Positions 25,525-34,777 of a DNA stretch of 64,000 nucleotides are shown here, piece after piece. Below the pieces are notes generated by a model that saw only the letters and a program-made list of their open reading frames with translations, did not search any database and had not been told where the DNA came from. How positions within the stretch are numbered: position 1 is the first letter of the stretch; each line of letters begins with the position of its first letter. This stretch comes from Chryseobacterium indicum (lineage in GTDB: Bacteria; Bacteroidota; Bacteroidia; Flavobacteriales; Weeksellaceae): assembly GCF_021504595.1 (NCBI RefSeq), contig NZ_JACSGT010000001.1:682001-746000 (forward strand). Reading direction: 5' to 3'. The position numbers were made by a program, and so were the translations under genes.

Positions 25525-26973
25525 TTATAAATTGTCCAGTTTTTTGGGAGACTTACATTCTGCCGTATGCATATCAAACTGTACAATGGGGAATTCTTTT
25601 GGAGGAAACTCTAGTGCAGAATAATTAGTAATCGGTTCTTCAGAAATGAGAATACCACAGGAGTGCATACTTCTCTGATTGGGAAACCCAACCAATAGCT
25701 GTTCAAACTTATAAATCTGCTGAACGACAGAATTTTGGTCATGTAATTCTCTCGGTTTTTTTGACAACAGATCGAGTTCATCTTTCGGTAATCCAAAGAC
25801 TTTTCCCAATTCTCTGAATCTAGATCTCTTTTTGAACTCCACATTAGTTCCGCAAAACGCCACGTGATCCTTACCGTATTTTTTGAAAATATACTCTAAA
25901 ATAGTATCTCTGTTTTTCCAGCTCCAGTCGATATCAAAGTCTGGTGGTGATTTTCGATTTAAATTTAGAAACCGTTCAAAATACAAATCCAACTCTAATG
26001 GGCATATATCAGATATTCCCAAGCAGTAAGCAATAATACTGTTGGCTCCGCTTCCTCTTCCGACATGCATAAACCCCATACTGTTGCTATATTGAATAAT
26101 ATCCCAAGTGATTAAAAAATAACCGCAAAAGTTCAGCTGATCAATCACCGTCAGTTCTTTTTCAACTCTTTCAACAGCTTGTTTGTTATTATCAGGATAC
26201 CTTCGAACTAAACCTTCATAAGCCAGTTGGGATAATAGTTTAAAATCATTCTCCCTGCTGTCGGTAAAATGTTTTTTGTTTTTTGGGGTTTTAAATTCAA
26301 AGTCAAAACAGCATTCATTGACTATATATTTTGTATTCTCAATGATTTCAGGGTAGTGTTCGAATTGATTCAACAGTTTTTTCTTATCTACAAACGATTC
26401 ATTTTTATTGCAATAATCTTGTTCAGTCAGTTTGGTAAAAAGAGTATTACTGTCAATCGCACGAAGTACTTTATGAAGCTCATATTCTTCATCACTTTTA
26501 TAGGTTACCGGATGAAGAATAAGCATTTTAGATATTAAGGATCTAAGTTCAGGATTAATCAATAGATTGAGTTCTTCCTGTCGGATTCCAATAAATTCGT
26601 GTTCCAATAAGATTTCAGGTCTATTCTGTAAAGTATAGATCACAAAACAATTGTCTATTGGAGGATTCACTTTAGGAATTTCTATACCATCGCAATTATA
26701 ATCAGTCAGCAGTTTATTAACCTCTGCGATACCTTTAGGATTCTTCGCTAAGCAGATATAATACTGTATATTTTCAACACGGACATCAACGCCGACAATT
26801 GGTTTGATATCATTTTCCTGACACAATTTATAAAACTGATAAATTCCTGTCACTGTATTAATGTCGGTCAACGCCAGAACTTTCAGTTTGTAGCCCACAG
26901 CAATTTGAACCAGATCTTCAACAGAAATAGTCCCATAACGTAAACTATGATAAGTATGGCAGTTAAGAAACAT
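25525..26973 (-). pseudogene. DNA polymerase III alpha-like (DnaE) protein, truncated by IS3
   Basis: This is an accessory DnaE-type polymerase subunit lying directly behind dinB. It has an N-terminal PHP domain (NCHTYHSLRYGTISVEDL, LALTDINTVTG), the polymerase core HVGRGSGANSIIAYCLG and the catalytic PDFDID pair near residue 343, with QFD near 465 as the likely third Asp. After FDMHTAE the frame enters the IS3 end and stops seven codons later. Family members run to roughly 1000 aa, so about half is missing, including fingers and C-terminal domains. The ATG at 26973 is used. It is probably non-functional. Confidence 0.85.
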
Positions 26974-26982
26974 AGAAAACAA

Positions 26983-28125
26983 TTAATTTAAAAAAACTGA
27001 CGCTCTTCCCACACTTTTTGTTCCGAATCGGTCTTTAATTTTATCAAGCGCATTATAGAGTGATATCAATTCTTCCGTATCTTCAAAAAGATCCATCTGA
27101 TGATTTCCGTGAACAAGACCTGTAAATTTGACCCCAATCAAGCGAATTCTCATCCTTCGGGTGTAGACTTTTTTAAACAGTTCTAAAACATATTTTAGCA
27201 AGGTATGATCGGCTGAGGTATAAGGAATCTTACATTGTTTTGTTTCCGTATCAAAATTGGCGTATCGAATTCTTACTGATACCGTAGAGGTCAACCATTT
27301 TTCATTTCTAAGCTGGTAGCAAAGTTGTTCCACCATTCTTGAAAGAACGCTCCTGATATTCTGAACATCGATGGTGTCTTCAGCAAAGGTGGTTTCAGTC
27401 GAAATGGATTTTCGTTCTGAATATTGAATAACGGGATTGTTATCAATACCGTTGGCTTTCTTCCAAAGTTCAATTCCATTTTTACCGATCAATTGCTGCA
27501 AAACATCAGTAGGCATTTTGGAAAGTGTTTCAATTTTTTTTACGCCTAACCTGGAAAGCAGTTCGAAAGTGACATTGCCAACCATTGGAATCTTCTTAAC
27601 TGATAATGGATTTAAGAAAGGCTGAATATAGTCAGGCTTCACTTCAAATCTTCCGGTAGGTTTTGATTCACCGGTTCCAATTTTAGAGACCGTCTTATTC
27701 GTTGACAAAGCAAAACTGATGGGAAGTCCTGATTGTTTCGTCACGGCTTCAGCAATTTCTGTGGTCCATTGGTAGCATCCAAAAAACTTGTCCATTCCGG
27801 ATAGATCCAGATAAAATTCATCTACACTGGCTTTCTCTAAGACAGGTACTCTTTCCTGAATAATTTCTGTTACCATATGCGACATATTGGAGTAATATTC
27901 CATATCACCTTTGATTACCTGAGCTTCAGGGCATAAACGCAAAGCCATCCGAATCGGAATAGCGGAACGTACCCCGAATTTTCTGGCTTCATACGAGCAT
28001 GACGCTACTACACCACGATCTCCACCACCTATGATTACAGGCTGATTCTCTAATACAGAGTCTCTCAGCCGCTCACAGGAAACAAAGAATGTATCCAAAT
28101 CCATATGTGCAATTGCTCGTTCCAT
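26983..28125 (-). CDS. dinB: Y-family DNA polymerase (DinB/UmuC type)
   Basis: This is a translesion polymerase of 380 aa. The palm motif MDLDTFFVSCERLRDSVL holds the first metal-binding Asp. YEARKFGVRSAIP follows, and the catalytic SVDEFYLDLSG is near residue 100. VGNVTFELLSRLGV gives the helix-hairpin-helix region and the little-finger domain ends ALDKIKDRFGTKSVGRA. There is no clear C-terminal beta-clamp motif. It is divergent from a LexA-like repressor over a shared operator region, and the dnaE-like gene follows 9 nt downstream. The layout is that of an SOS mutagenesis cassette. Confidence 0.9.
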   Translation of the reverse strand: MERAIAHMDLDTFFVSCERLRDSVLENQPVIIGGGDRGVVASCSYEARKFGVRSAIPIRMALRLCPEAQVIKGDMEYYSNMSHMVTEIIQERVPVLEKASVDEFYLDLSGMDKFFGCYQWTTEIAEAVTKQSGLPISFALSTNKTVSKIGTGESKPTGRFEVKPDYIQPFLNPLSVKKIPMVGNVTFELLSRLGVKKIETLSKMPTDVLQQLIGKNGIELWKKANGIDNNPVIQYSERKSISTETTFAEDTIDVQNIRSVLSRMVEQLCYQLRNEKWLTSTVSVRIRYANFDTETKQCKIPYTSADHTLLKYVLELFKKVYTRRMRIRLIGVKFTGLVHGNHQMDLFEDTEELISLYNALDKIKDRFGTKSVGRASVFLN

Positions 28126-28160
28126 TTGACAAAATTATTACGTTTTGTAGCAAAATTTTG

Positions 28161-28187
28161 TATATTTGTTGCTATAAATTATAGCAA
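28161..28187. promoter_or_regulatory. Promoter -7 box and perfect 19-nt operator palindrome
   Basis: A TATATTTG box (28161-28168) is followed directly by the palindrome TTGCTATAA-A-TTATAGCAA (28169-28187), which touches the ATG of the repressor gene. A further half-site TTGTAGCAA lies at 28146-28154, nearer dinB, where the minus strand has its own TAATTTTG box. This is the likely autoregulatory site of the LexA-like repressor controlling both directions. Confidence 0.8.
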
Positions 28188-28963
28188 TGTCAATTTTATC
28201 AGAAAACATGCGATATTTAAGAGGTAAGCTCAATCTTTCACAACAAAAGGTTGCTGATGATCTTTTAATTACCAGAGGCAGATATGGTAAGTATGAAGAT
28301 GATGCCGCAGAACCTCCTCTTGAGATTTTAATCAAGATCTCTAAATATTATAATATCAGCATCGATTTACTTTTGACAATCAATGTCAGCAAATTTTCTA
28401 TCGATGAGATTATGGAACTTCCTGATAATAGGATTGTTTTGCCTATTAGGGTTGATAGTGATGGAAACAATCAGATTGAGATTATTCCGCAAAAAGCTTC
28501 AATGGGTTATTTAAACGGCTATGGAGATCCGGAATACATAGAAAGTCTAGAGATCATATCCTTACCCTTCTTAAAAGGGGGGAAGTTCAGGGCATTTCCG
28601 GCTGACGGAGATTCGATGCCACCCTATAAGAATGGAACTTATATTGTGGGAAAATATGTTGAAAATCTTTCAGACCTGAAAACAGACAGAACTTATGTTT
28701 TCATTACCGCTAATGATGGCATCAGTTACAAAAGGTTTCAGTTTCATGAAGCAGATAGTATTTGGGTTAGGGCCGATAATCAATTTTATGAGCCATATAA
28801 AATCCCACTATCTGAAATTAAAGAAATCTGGGAATTTGCCTGTAGTATTACTACAAAAGAATATGAGCCTGATGAATTTTCAGAACATCATATTCAGAAT
28901 TTCATCACAGAGATTAAAACTGATATCAAACAGATCAAAGAGACAATTCGAGATAAAAATTGA
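28187..28963 (+). CDS. LexA/UmuD-like S24 peptidase repressor with XRE HTH
   Basis: This 258-aa protein has an N-terminal XRE-type HTH (MRYLRGKLNLSQQKVADDLL, RGRYGKYEDD). The C-terminal S24 domain has a candidate cleavage region KASMGYLNGYG near residue 104, nucleophile Ser in PADGDSMPP near 142 and the general-base Lys in GISYKRF near 180. It probably represses itself, the divergent dinB-dnaE pair and perhaps alkB, and is inactivated by RecA-stimulated self-cleavage. A palindrome overlaps its start. Confidence 0.9.
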   Translation: MSILSENMRYLRGKLNLSQQKVADDLLITRGRYGKYEDDAAEPPLEILIKISKYYNISIDLLLTINVSKFSIDEIMELPDNRIVLPIRVDSDGNNQIEIIPQKASMGYLNGYGDPEYIESLEIISLPFLKGGKFRAFPADGDSMPPYKNGTYIVGKYVENLSDLKTDRTYVFITANDGISYKRFQFHEADSIWVRADNQFYEPYKIPLSEIKEIWEFACSITTKEYEPDEFSEHHIQNFITEIKTDIKQIKETIRDKN

Positions 28964-28995
28964 TTTCATTTTGAGTAAAAGGTATAATCAAAAAA

Positions 28996-29051
28996 CTTCC
29001 CCGAAGGGAAGCTAAAAACACAAATGATGAAAAAATCCCGTGAAACGGGAT
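28996..29051 (+). terminator. Two hairpins between repressor and alkB
   Basis: CTTCCC-CGAA-GGGAAG (28996-29011) and ATCCCGT-GAA-ACGGGAT (29035-29051) form two compact stems in the 121-nt gap. Neither has a strong T-run on the plus strand, so they may attenuate rather than end transcription. The first is preceded by an A-run and could terminate minus-strand transcription. Confidence 0.55.
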
Positions 29052-29084
29052 ATTGTAAAGATATATATTTAAAAGAATACTACC

Positions 29085-29693
29085 ATGAGCCAGCTGAGTT
29101 TATTTGATGCGGAGGAGTTTTATGAATTTCCAAAAGACCTGTTGGAATACAAAGAGAATTTTCTTAGTAGGGAAGAAGCTGAGCTTTTGAAAGATAAACT
29201 TCTTCATACTACATCATGGGAACAGCGTACACGGAAAATGTATGATAAGATGGTATTGACCCCACGCTTGACAGCTTGGTATGGTGATAGTAATTCCTAT
29301 GATTTAGATGGAAATGTATCAGGGACAAATCCTTGGTCTCCAGAGTTACATTCTTTAAAAGTAAGATTAGAAAAAGAATTTGGTTATCAATTCAATGGAG
29401 TTCTGCTTAATCTTTATCGCGACAACAACGATTCTGTGGCATGGCACAGAGATAAAGAAAGCCGGTATGGAAAACGGCCTGTCATTGCCTCAATCAGTCT
29501 GGGGCAAACCCGAAATTTTGACTTTAGGAAAAAAGACCATCATCAGAGCAAATACAGTCTCCCGCTTCCTCCTGGTTCGCTACTCATCATGAAAGGTGAT
29601 TTACAGGAAAACTGGGAACATCGAATTGCCAAATCAACAGTAAAAATGAAAGAACGTATTAATTTAACTTTCCGCTTGATTAATATAGATTAA
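29085..29693 (+). CDS. alkB: AlkB-like 2-oxoglutarate/Fe(II) dioxygenase
   Basis: This 202-aa DNA/RNA repair dioxygenase removes alkyl groups from bases by oxidative demethylation. The iron ligands are the H-x-D of VAWHRDKESRYG near residue 120 and the His of NWEHRIAKS near 178. The 2-oxoglutarate-binding Arg pair is in ERINLTFRLI near 190. The N-terminal lid contains PRLTAWYGD. It follows the repressor in the same direction and fits a damage-response cassette with dinB. Confidence 0.92.
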   Translation: MSQLSLFDAEEFYEFPKDLLEYKENFLSREEAELLKDKLLHTTSWEQRTRKMYDKMVLTPRLTAWYGDSNSYDLDGNVSGTNPWSPELHSLKVRLEKEFGYQFNGVLLNLYRDNNDSVAWHRDKESRYGKRPVIASISLGQTRNFDFRKKDHHQSKYSLPLPPGSLLIMKGDLQENWEHRIAKSTVKMKERINLTFRLINID

Positions 29694-29719
29694 ATTTAAT
29701 ACCTTGAATAAGAAGCACA

Positions 29720-32700
29720 ATGTTTTACGAACAACGATATATAAAAACACCAAAGAGTAATTCAGAAATTCAGCTTATTGATGAACAAAGCAAAGATACC
29801 CTTTCTGATATTTTGGTTAAAAATAATAGAATTGTTTTACTTGGAAATCCAGGAATAGGCAAGTCAACCGAACTTAATATTTTATTTGATCTTTTAGAGG
29901 AAAAGAAAGGGGACGATTTAAATTTTCCATTCAGAATTGATCTGAAAAACTTTCGCACAGTTTCAAAATTTGAAGATTTAATTCATTTTAAAAAATGGGA
30001 AGAACTTCCATGCATAACCTTTATCCTTGACGGACTAGATGAAATTGCTGCTATTCAAGATTTTATTTCAGAGCTGGAAAGCTTTCTAAGTAAGAATGAG
30101 GATAAGAATATAAATGTTGTTATTAGCTGTAGAACAAATATTTATGAAAAATATTTAATTAATATTTCAGGATTTAAATACTTCTATCTTGATGGATTGA
30201 CAGACAGGCAGATCAATAACATACTGGAAAAACGTATTTCCAAACTATTAAATAATGGTGAGCTGAACAAATTCAGAGTATATCTGGAAAATCCCTTTAA
30301 CTTAAATTTATTTTGTGAATACTATGAGAGTAAAGGGTCTTATCCTGAAACTCAGGCGGAATCGTGGGATTTATTTATTGAAAATGAGTTAAAAAAACTA
30401 ACTAAAGATAAGCTTAAAAAAAGGGGCGAAATTGATATTCCCCATATTAAGGAGTGTCTGAAGAAAGTTGCGTTCACTAGTGAATTAATGCAGCAGAATT
30501 ATATTTCAGAAGATCATGTTTACGACCTTTTGGGTAGAGATGATAAATCGATTTTCGAGCAGATATCATTTATAGAAAAGCTTCCGGATTCTGATAATTA
30601 TACTTTTAGACACAAGAATTATCAAGAGTTTTTTTCTGCTAAACTTTTAGCCGAGTTTAGTGCGGAACAGATTATTTCACTTATCAAAATTACTCCCGAA
30701 GAAAATATAACTAAGCCGTCATTGTTTAACACGATCACGTTTTTATTGAATATTGTTGACGATGAGAAGCTGTCTGACATAAAAGAATGGCTCTTAAAAC
30801 ATGAACCTGAAATTTTATTTTTAGCAGAAAAGGACAGGCTTGATGACGCTACACAGAAGCTGATATTTAGGAGATACTTTAATGAGATTGCTGTGGAAAA
30901 AACATTTTGGTTTGGAAAAGATAGAAGGTTTTCAATTGACAAGGTTGCAGAATTTGCGGACATTGATTTTTTGATAGAAATTATTAAAAAAAACGATCAT
31001 TTTCGAAGTATTATTTCAGCATTAGATGTTCTTTCTTCTACCAATTCAAATAGTAGAGATGCTGAAATTAAAGATTTACTTAAAGATCTGATATTTTCTG
31101 GAGGAAGATATCAGGCTGTAGCTTTAAGATCATTCAGATCAAAGGGTTTTCATAAAAGAGATAAGGAGCTTTTTAAAGAAATTGCAAAGCATTTCTGCGA
31201 CGACTTTTCACCAGAAATTAATCATCAGATTATTGGAATGATTGCTGACTTTCGTAATGCAGATGAACATTTTGATATTTTCATCAATTCATTACATAAG
31301 CTTTACGAGATTAGACCTGAAAGAATAAAAGATAATACGATGCGTGGGACTAAATATCTTTTAGAGAGAATAATCTTAAAAATTAAGAACCATGAGAGTT
31401 TTTTAGTGGTATTAAATGTAATTTTTAATTCCAAATTTGATTTAAAGCTCTCTGATTTCTACAACAAGGATTTCAGAGAGAAACTTATAGAAAAAATTCT
31501 ATTCTTTGTTAATAAAGAGGACGACTTTTTATTCAGAATAATTGATGCTTTTTTACGCCCTGAGGATAGCTTCATCTATAGGAAGGATAATATTTTAGTT
31601 GAAATAATTAATCGTACGCCTAAAGAGATCAATGCTTTTAGATATATCGTCAATACGTATGGGCTTTCTGATAAAAATTTTCTTTTGCTAAGTCTGTTTA
31701 CTAATAAAATGTGCGTTGATTTTTTATTAGAAAAATATAAAAGTAAGGAGTTGAAAATTCAGAAACCTACAGATATCAACTACTTGCGACATAGGTATTT
31801 TGGAAGCTCATTTGAGTTGGGGTATTATTATGAAAAAGTCTTCAAAGAAGCTGGATATGAATTCCCTGGTGATTTACCAAATGGAAAACAGATGGCTGAA
31901 GAAGAGAAGAAGAGATGGGAACTCGTTCAAAATAATTTTGAGATTCTTTTCGATAAAAAAGCTATGGCTTTGAAAGTGGCAGAAGTTTTCGAAAAAAATG
32001 ATATCGAAGACATGACATGGAATTTGATTCATGATATTGAATGGAAATGGTATATAGACGAGGATATTCATGGAATTCAAGATTCAGTTTTTAAAGCGAT
32101 TGCAGCCTCTGTGAGAAATACAGAAAGTAAGACTAAGGACGATGTGATCAAACATATTGACAATGATTATTTTTTGCTTTTCCAAATAAAAGATAAAATA
32201 AAAGACAGAGAAAGTGAGGGCTTTGAGGTAAAAGAAGAGCATATTTCATATATCAAAACTCATGTGCTGAAATTCGCCGAAGAATTTAAGTTTGATAAAG
32301 TAATCAATATTAAAAGTGATGGAAATTTAGGTGTTTTCAATGGTTATCGATTGCTAAAATTGTTATACTTTTTTGATAAAAAGTATAATATTCAGTATTC
32401 GCAGGATTTTTATCTAAATACATTGAGATATTGCAATATTTTTAGTAATGCCGAAGGTACTATGGAATTTGTTAAAGAGAGAGTCGGTAACCTGAAGCTG
32501 TTTAATGAACAAGTTGCTTACAATCTGAACAATCAGGTGTTGGATTCCGGATCATTAAAAGATCATATCGAATATGCTATAGAAAATAAACTGGAAGAAG
32601 CTTTTGATGCAGTTGAAGAGAATTTTTTAAACGACAGGTTTATATATTCACAAAAAGATTTCCTATCAAAATATATAGAATTAATACCTAATGCAGAACA

Positions 32701-33730
32701 GATTATTTTTCTGGAAAAATGCTGTGCAGAGATCGATTCTTACTTATGTTGGAAATCGGTCGAAGTAATGATCGAGAAAAATATCAATGAAAACTTCATT
32801 TTGGGCATTACTAATCAATATCTTGCTGAAAAAAAGGATCCTTTTGTCTTTGCTTCGGATGCTTTGAATGTTCTTTTTCATTGCAATGCGGAAGGTACTC
32901 TATTGACATATTCGGGATTACTTCGTAATTTCAGCCGGACTGTAAGGGATGATTACCGGGATGATTATAATGTTAAAGATATCTCTAACTATAAACGTTT
33001 AGACGAATTACCTGCTTTAGTGGAGATCTTTGAGATTGCATATGATGAAACTTTAAAGAAAGATACTTTTGATTTTCATCATTCACAAAACCTTCTTAAA
33101 GCTTTAATTTCGGGTTTATCAGATACGGAAAATGGATATAAAGCGATTCAAAGTGTACTTTGTGATTTAAAATCAAAAATTTCCGATGATGACAATAAGT
33201 TCTTTTATGTTAATATGTTAATAGATGATTCTCAATTATCATATTATACTTCTATTTCAAAGCCATTTACATTTAAAGAAGCAAAAAACTATTTAGACAA
33301 TATAGAAAACGACAATATACCAAAAACAATAATTATGGGTGATACTTTTAATTTTAACGGAGGTGATTTTAAGAATTCTCAATTTGGAGGAACAGGCAAT
33401 ACATTAAATGTGTATTCAAATAATAATGATTTTAACAAGGCAAAAGAGATATTAGAAGAATTTGAACAACTCAAGACTGATAATGAAGAATGGAAGAAAA
33501 TTTTTACAGAAGGTCTTGCTGATTTAACATCTTTATCAGAAGAGCAAACTGAACCTGAGCAAGAAAAATCTAAAAGTACTTTAAGAAAAGTTCACGATTA
33601 TATTCTAGATATTGGTAAGAGAACCAATGACTGGAAAAACATAGCTGTTCTTCCGTTAGAATTTCACGATAAAATACCAAAACTGATAGAGTTAGGTGAT
33701 AATTTGCTTAAAATACTGCGCTTGAAATAA
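29720..33730 (+). CDS. NACHT/STAND ATPase with long C-terminal sensor region
   Basis: This 1336-aa signal-transducing ATPase is of the kind found in bacterial antiphage NLR-like systems. The NACHT module is N-terminal: Walker A GNPGIGKST (about 41-49), Walker B FILDGLDE (about 101-108), sensor ISCRTN (about 135) and YTFRHKNYQEFF (about 295). About 850 residues of helical repeats follow (possible ligand sensor), then a Gly/Asn-rich segment NFNGGDFKNSQFGGTGNT near 1210-1230 and a final helical domain with KVHDYILDIGKRTNDWK. No N-terminal effector precedes the NACHT module, so an effector would have to be C-terminal. It starts 26 nt after alkB. Confidence 0.8.
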   Translation: MFYEQRYIKTPKSNSEIQLIDEQSKDTLSDILVKNNRIVLLGNPGIGKSTELNILFDLLEEKKGDDLNFPFRIDLKNFRTVSKFEDLIHFKKWEELPCITFILDGLDEIAAIQDFISELESFLSKNEDKNINVVISCRTNIYEKYLINISGFKYFYLDGLTDRQINNILEKRISKLLNNGELNKFRVYLENPFNLNLFCEYYESKGSYPETQAESWDLFIENELKKLTKDKLKKRGEIDIPHIKECLKKVAFTSELMQQNYISEDHVYDLLGRDDKSIFEQISFIEKLPDSDNYTFRHKNYQEFFSAKLLAEFSAEQIISLIKITPEENITKPSLFNTITFLLNIVDDEKLSDIKEWLLKHEPEILFLAEKDRLDDATQKLIFRRYFNEIAVEKTFWFGKDRRFSIDKVAEFADIDFLIEIIKKNDHFRSIISALDVLSSTNSNSRDAEIKDLLKDLIFSGGRYQAVALRSFRSKGFHKRDKELFKEIAKHFCDDFSPEINHQIIGMIADFRNADEHFDIFINSLHKLYEIRPERIKDNTMRGTKYLLERIILKIKNHESFLVVLNVIFNSKFDLKLSDFYNKDFREKLIEKILFFVNKEDDFLFRIIDAFLRPEDSFIYRKDNILVEIINRTPKEINAFRYIVNTYGLSDKNFLLLSLFTNKMCVDFLLEKYKSKELKIQKPTDINYLRHRYFGSSFELGYYYEKVFKEAGYEFPGDLPNGKQMAEEEKKRWELVQNNFEILFDKKAMALKVAEVFEKNDIEDMTWNLIHDIEWKWYIDEDIHGIQDSVFKAIAASVRNTESKTKDDVIKHIDNDYFLLFQIKDKIKDRESEGFEVKEEHISYIKTHVLKFAEEFKFDKVINIKSDGNLGVFNGYRLLKLLYFFDKKYNIQYSQDFYLNTLRYCNIFSNAEGTMEFVKERVGNLKLFNEQVAYNLNNQVLDSGSLKDHIEYAIENKLEEAFDAVEENFLNDRFIYSQKDFLSKYIELIPNAEQIIFLEKCCAEIDSYLCWKSVEVMIEKNINENFILGITNQYLAEKKDPFVFASDALNVLFHCNAEGTLLTYSGLLRNFSRTVRDDYRDDYNVKDISNYKRLDELPALVEIFEIAYDETLKKDTFDFHHSQNLLKALISGLSDTENGYKAIQSVLCDLKSKISDDDNKFFYVNMLIDDSQLSYYTSISKPFTFKEAKNYLDNIENDNIPKTIIMGDTFNFNGGDFKNSQFGGTGNTLNVYSNNNDFNKAKEILEEFEQLKTDNEEWKKIFTEGLADLTSLSEEQTEPEQEKSKSTLRKVHDYILDIGKRTNDWKNIAVLPLEFHDKIPKLIELGDNLLKILRLK

Positions 33731-33766
33731 GTACTTCAAAAAAATATTAAGATTTAAATTTGTGCT

Positions 33767-33808
33767 AAAAAACAATTCTCCGATTTTAAAATCAAAGAAT
33801 TGTTTTTT
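33767..33808 (+). terminator. Terminator after NACHT gene
   Basis: The stem AAAACAATTCT / AGAATTGTTTT encloses a second small palindrome (GATTTTAAAATC) and leads into a T-run. It lies 36 nt after the NACHT stop and separates it from the converging HEPN-like gene. Confidence 0.8.
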
Positions 33809-33839
33809 TCTGTTTTATACAGAGAAATCAAATCAACGA

Positions 33840-34697
33840 TTAACCAAAATTCTCCAAAATTAGAAAATCATTAAAATCGTCTATGCAGTAATTACTAATG
33901 GCGTAAAGTCCCCATTTATAATTTTCATTATTATAAACTTCTGAGTAAATAACATCACCCAGTATTTCCATATTCTTAAATGTTGTTTTGATTATCTTGC
34001 TCAAGTATTTTGCGACATCATAGTTAAGATTTTCCTCTTCTAAAATATTTGGTAATAAATTGTCTTTGGAAAATAGGTCCTTTATCGGCATTCTCATGCA
34101 GAGTTTCCCAGAATCTCTGGTTAGCATAATATCTTTTCCCTTGTGAATAATACTGTCTCTTATTTTTTTTATATCGTCTAAATCTGATTGGATATATTCC
34201 AAATATCTAATTATTTCAGAAGGTAATTTGTCTGCATTATTTGTTTTTTTAGCATAGCTTGCCAAGGTGTTTATGGAATCTGTTATCGGATATTGTTTAA
34301 GCTGTTTTTCATTTAGGCAGATTTTAATAAAGTGATAGAAGAAGTCATACAAACTTCTCAGGTTAGTAAAAATATTCTCAAAGATTGACTCTAAATAAAT
34401 ATTACCTTTATAAATCCCAATCTCAGTATTATTATTAATTTCCTTAAATAAACTGTAATTAATAGATATATTATGAAGGTCGTTAATATAACCATTCAGT
34501 GCTAATCTAATTTTTCCAAATTCTCTTAATTCTTGCTCTGAATAATCTCTTAAAGGCTCGCCGGCACTTGAATAAGTCGAATAATACCAAGAGGACATTA
34601 CGGAAAGAAGTACTGATGAAAAAATATCTTCACCTACTTTAAAACTTTGCGAACCAACAAGAATGGTACCTTTGATTACAAGTCTTTTCTTATCCAT
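33840..34697 (-). CDS. HEPN-like protein (Cthe_2314-type)
   Basis: This 285-aa, mostly helical protein has a Cthe_2314-like HEPN layout. YLESIFENIFTNLRSLYDFFYHF is followed, after a spacer, by a helix ending IKKIRDSIIHKGK near residues 180-192, where R-D-S-I-I-H is the RX4H motif. HEPN proteins often act as RNase toxins or as helper domains. It converges on the NACHT gene with a shared terminator region and borders an IS5-type element. Whether it works with the NACHT protein or is independent cannot be told from the sequence. Confidence 0.55.
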   Translation of the reverse strand: MDKKRLVIKGTILVGSQSFKVGEDIFSSVLLSVMSSWYYSTYSSAGEPLRDYSEQELREFGKIRLALNGYINDLHNISINYSLFKEINNNTEIGIYKGNIYLESIFENIFTNLRSLYDFFYHFIKICLNEKQLKQYPITDSINTLASYAKKTNNADKLPSEIIRYLEYIQSDLDDIKKIRDSIIHKGKDIMLTRDSGKLCMRMPIKDLFSKDNLLPNILEEENLNYDVAKYLSKIIKTTFKNMEILGDVIYSEVYNNENYKWGLYAISNYCIDDFNDFLILENFG

Positions 34698-34777
34698 AAA
34701 ATTTTAAACAGATCTTTAATTTGTATAGGCGGTTGTTTTTTTGAGACAACCACCTATATTAATTTTGCGATTTACTA

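Larger units (their letters stand above)
24261..25557 (-). mobile_element. IS3-family element (IS407-like) truncating dnaE
   Basis: The 1297-bp element is bounded by inverted repeats. The left end begins TGTAAGTCTCCC and the right end reads GGGAGACTTACA, with further matches (GGACA, ATTATA/ATTTATA). It encodes orfA and orfB in -1 relation. The right end cuts the dnaE-like gene immediately after FDMHTAE. Flanking bases (TTG left, TTC right) do not form a target duplication, and the rest of dnaE is absent on the left, so an adjacent deletion probably followed insertion. Confidence 0.85.

Noticed and set aside
28138..28335. Small minus-strand gene between dinB and the repressor
   Set aside because: It runs through the operator palindrome and into the HTH coding region of the repressor, and has no family resemblance.
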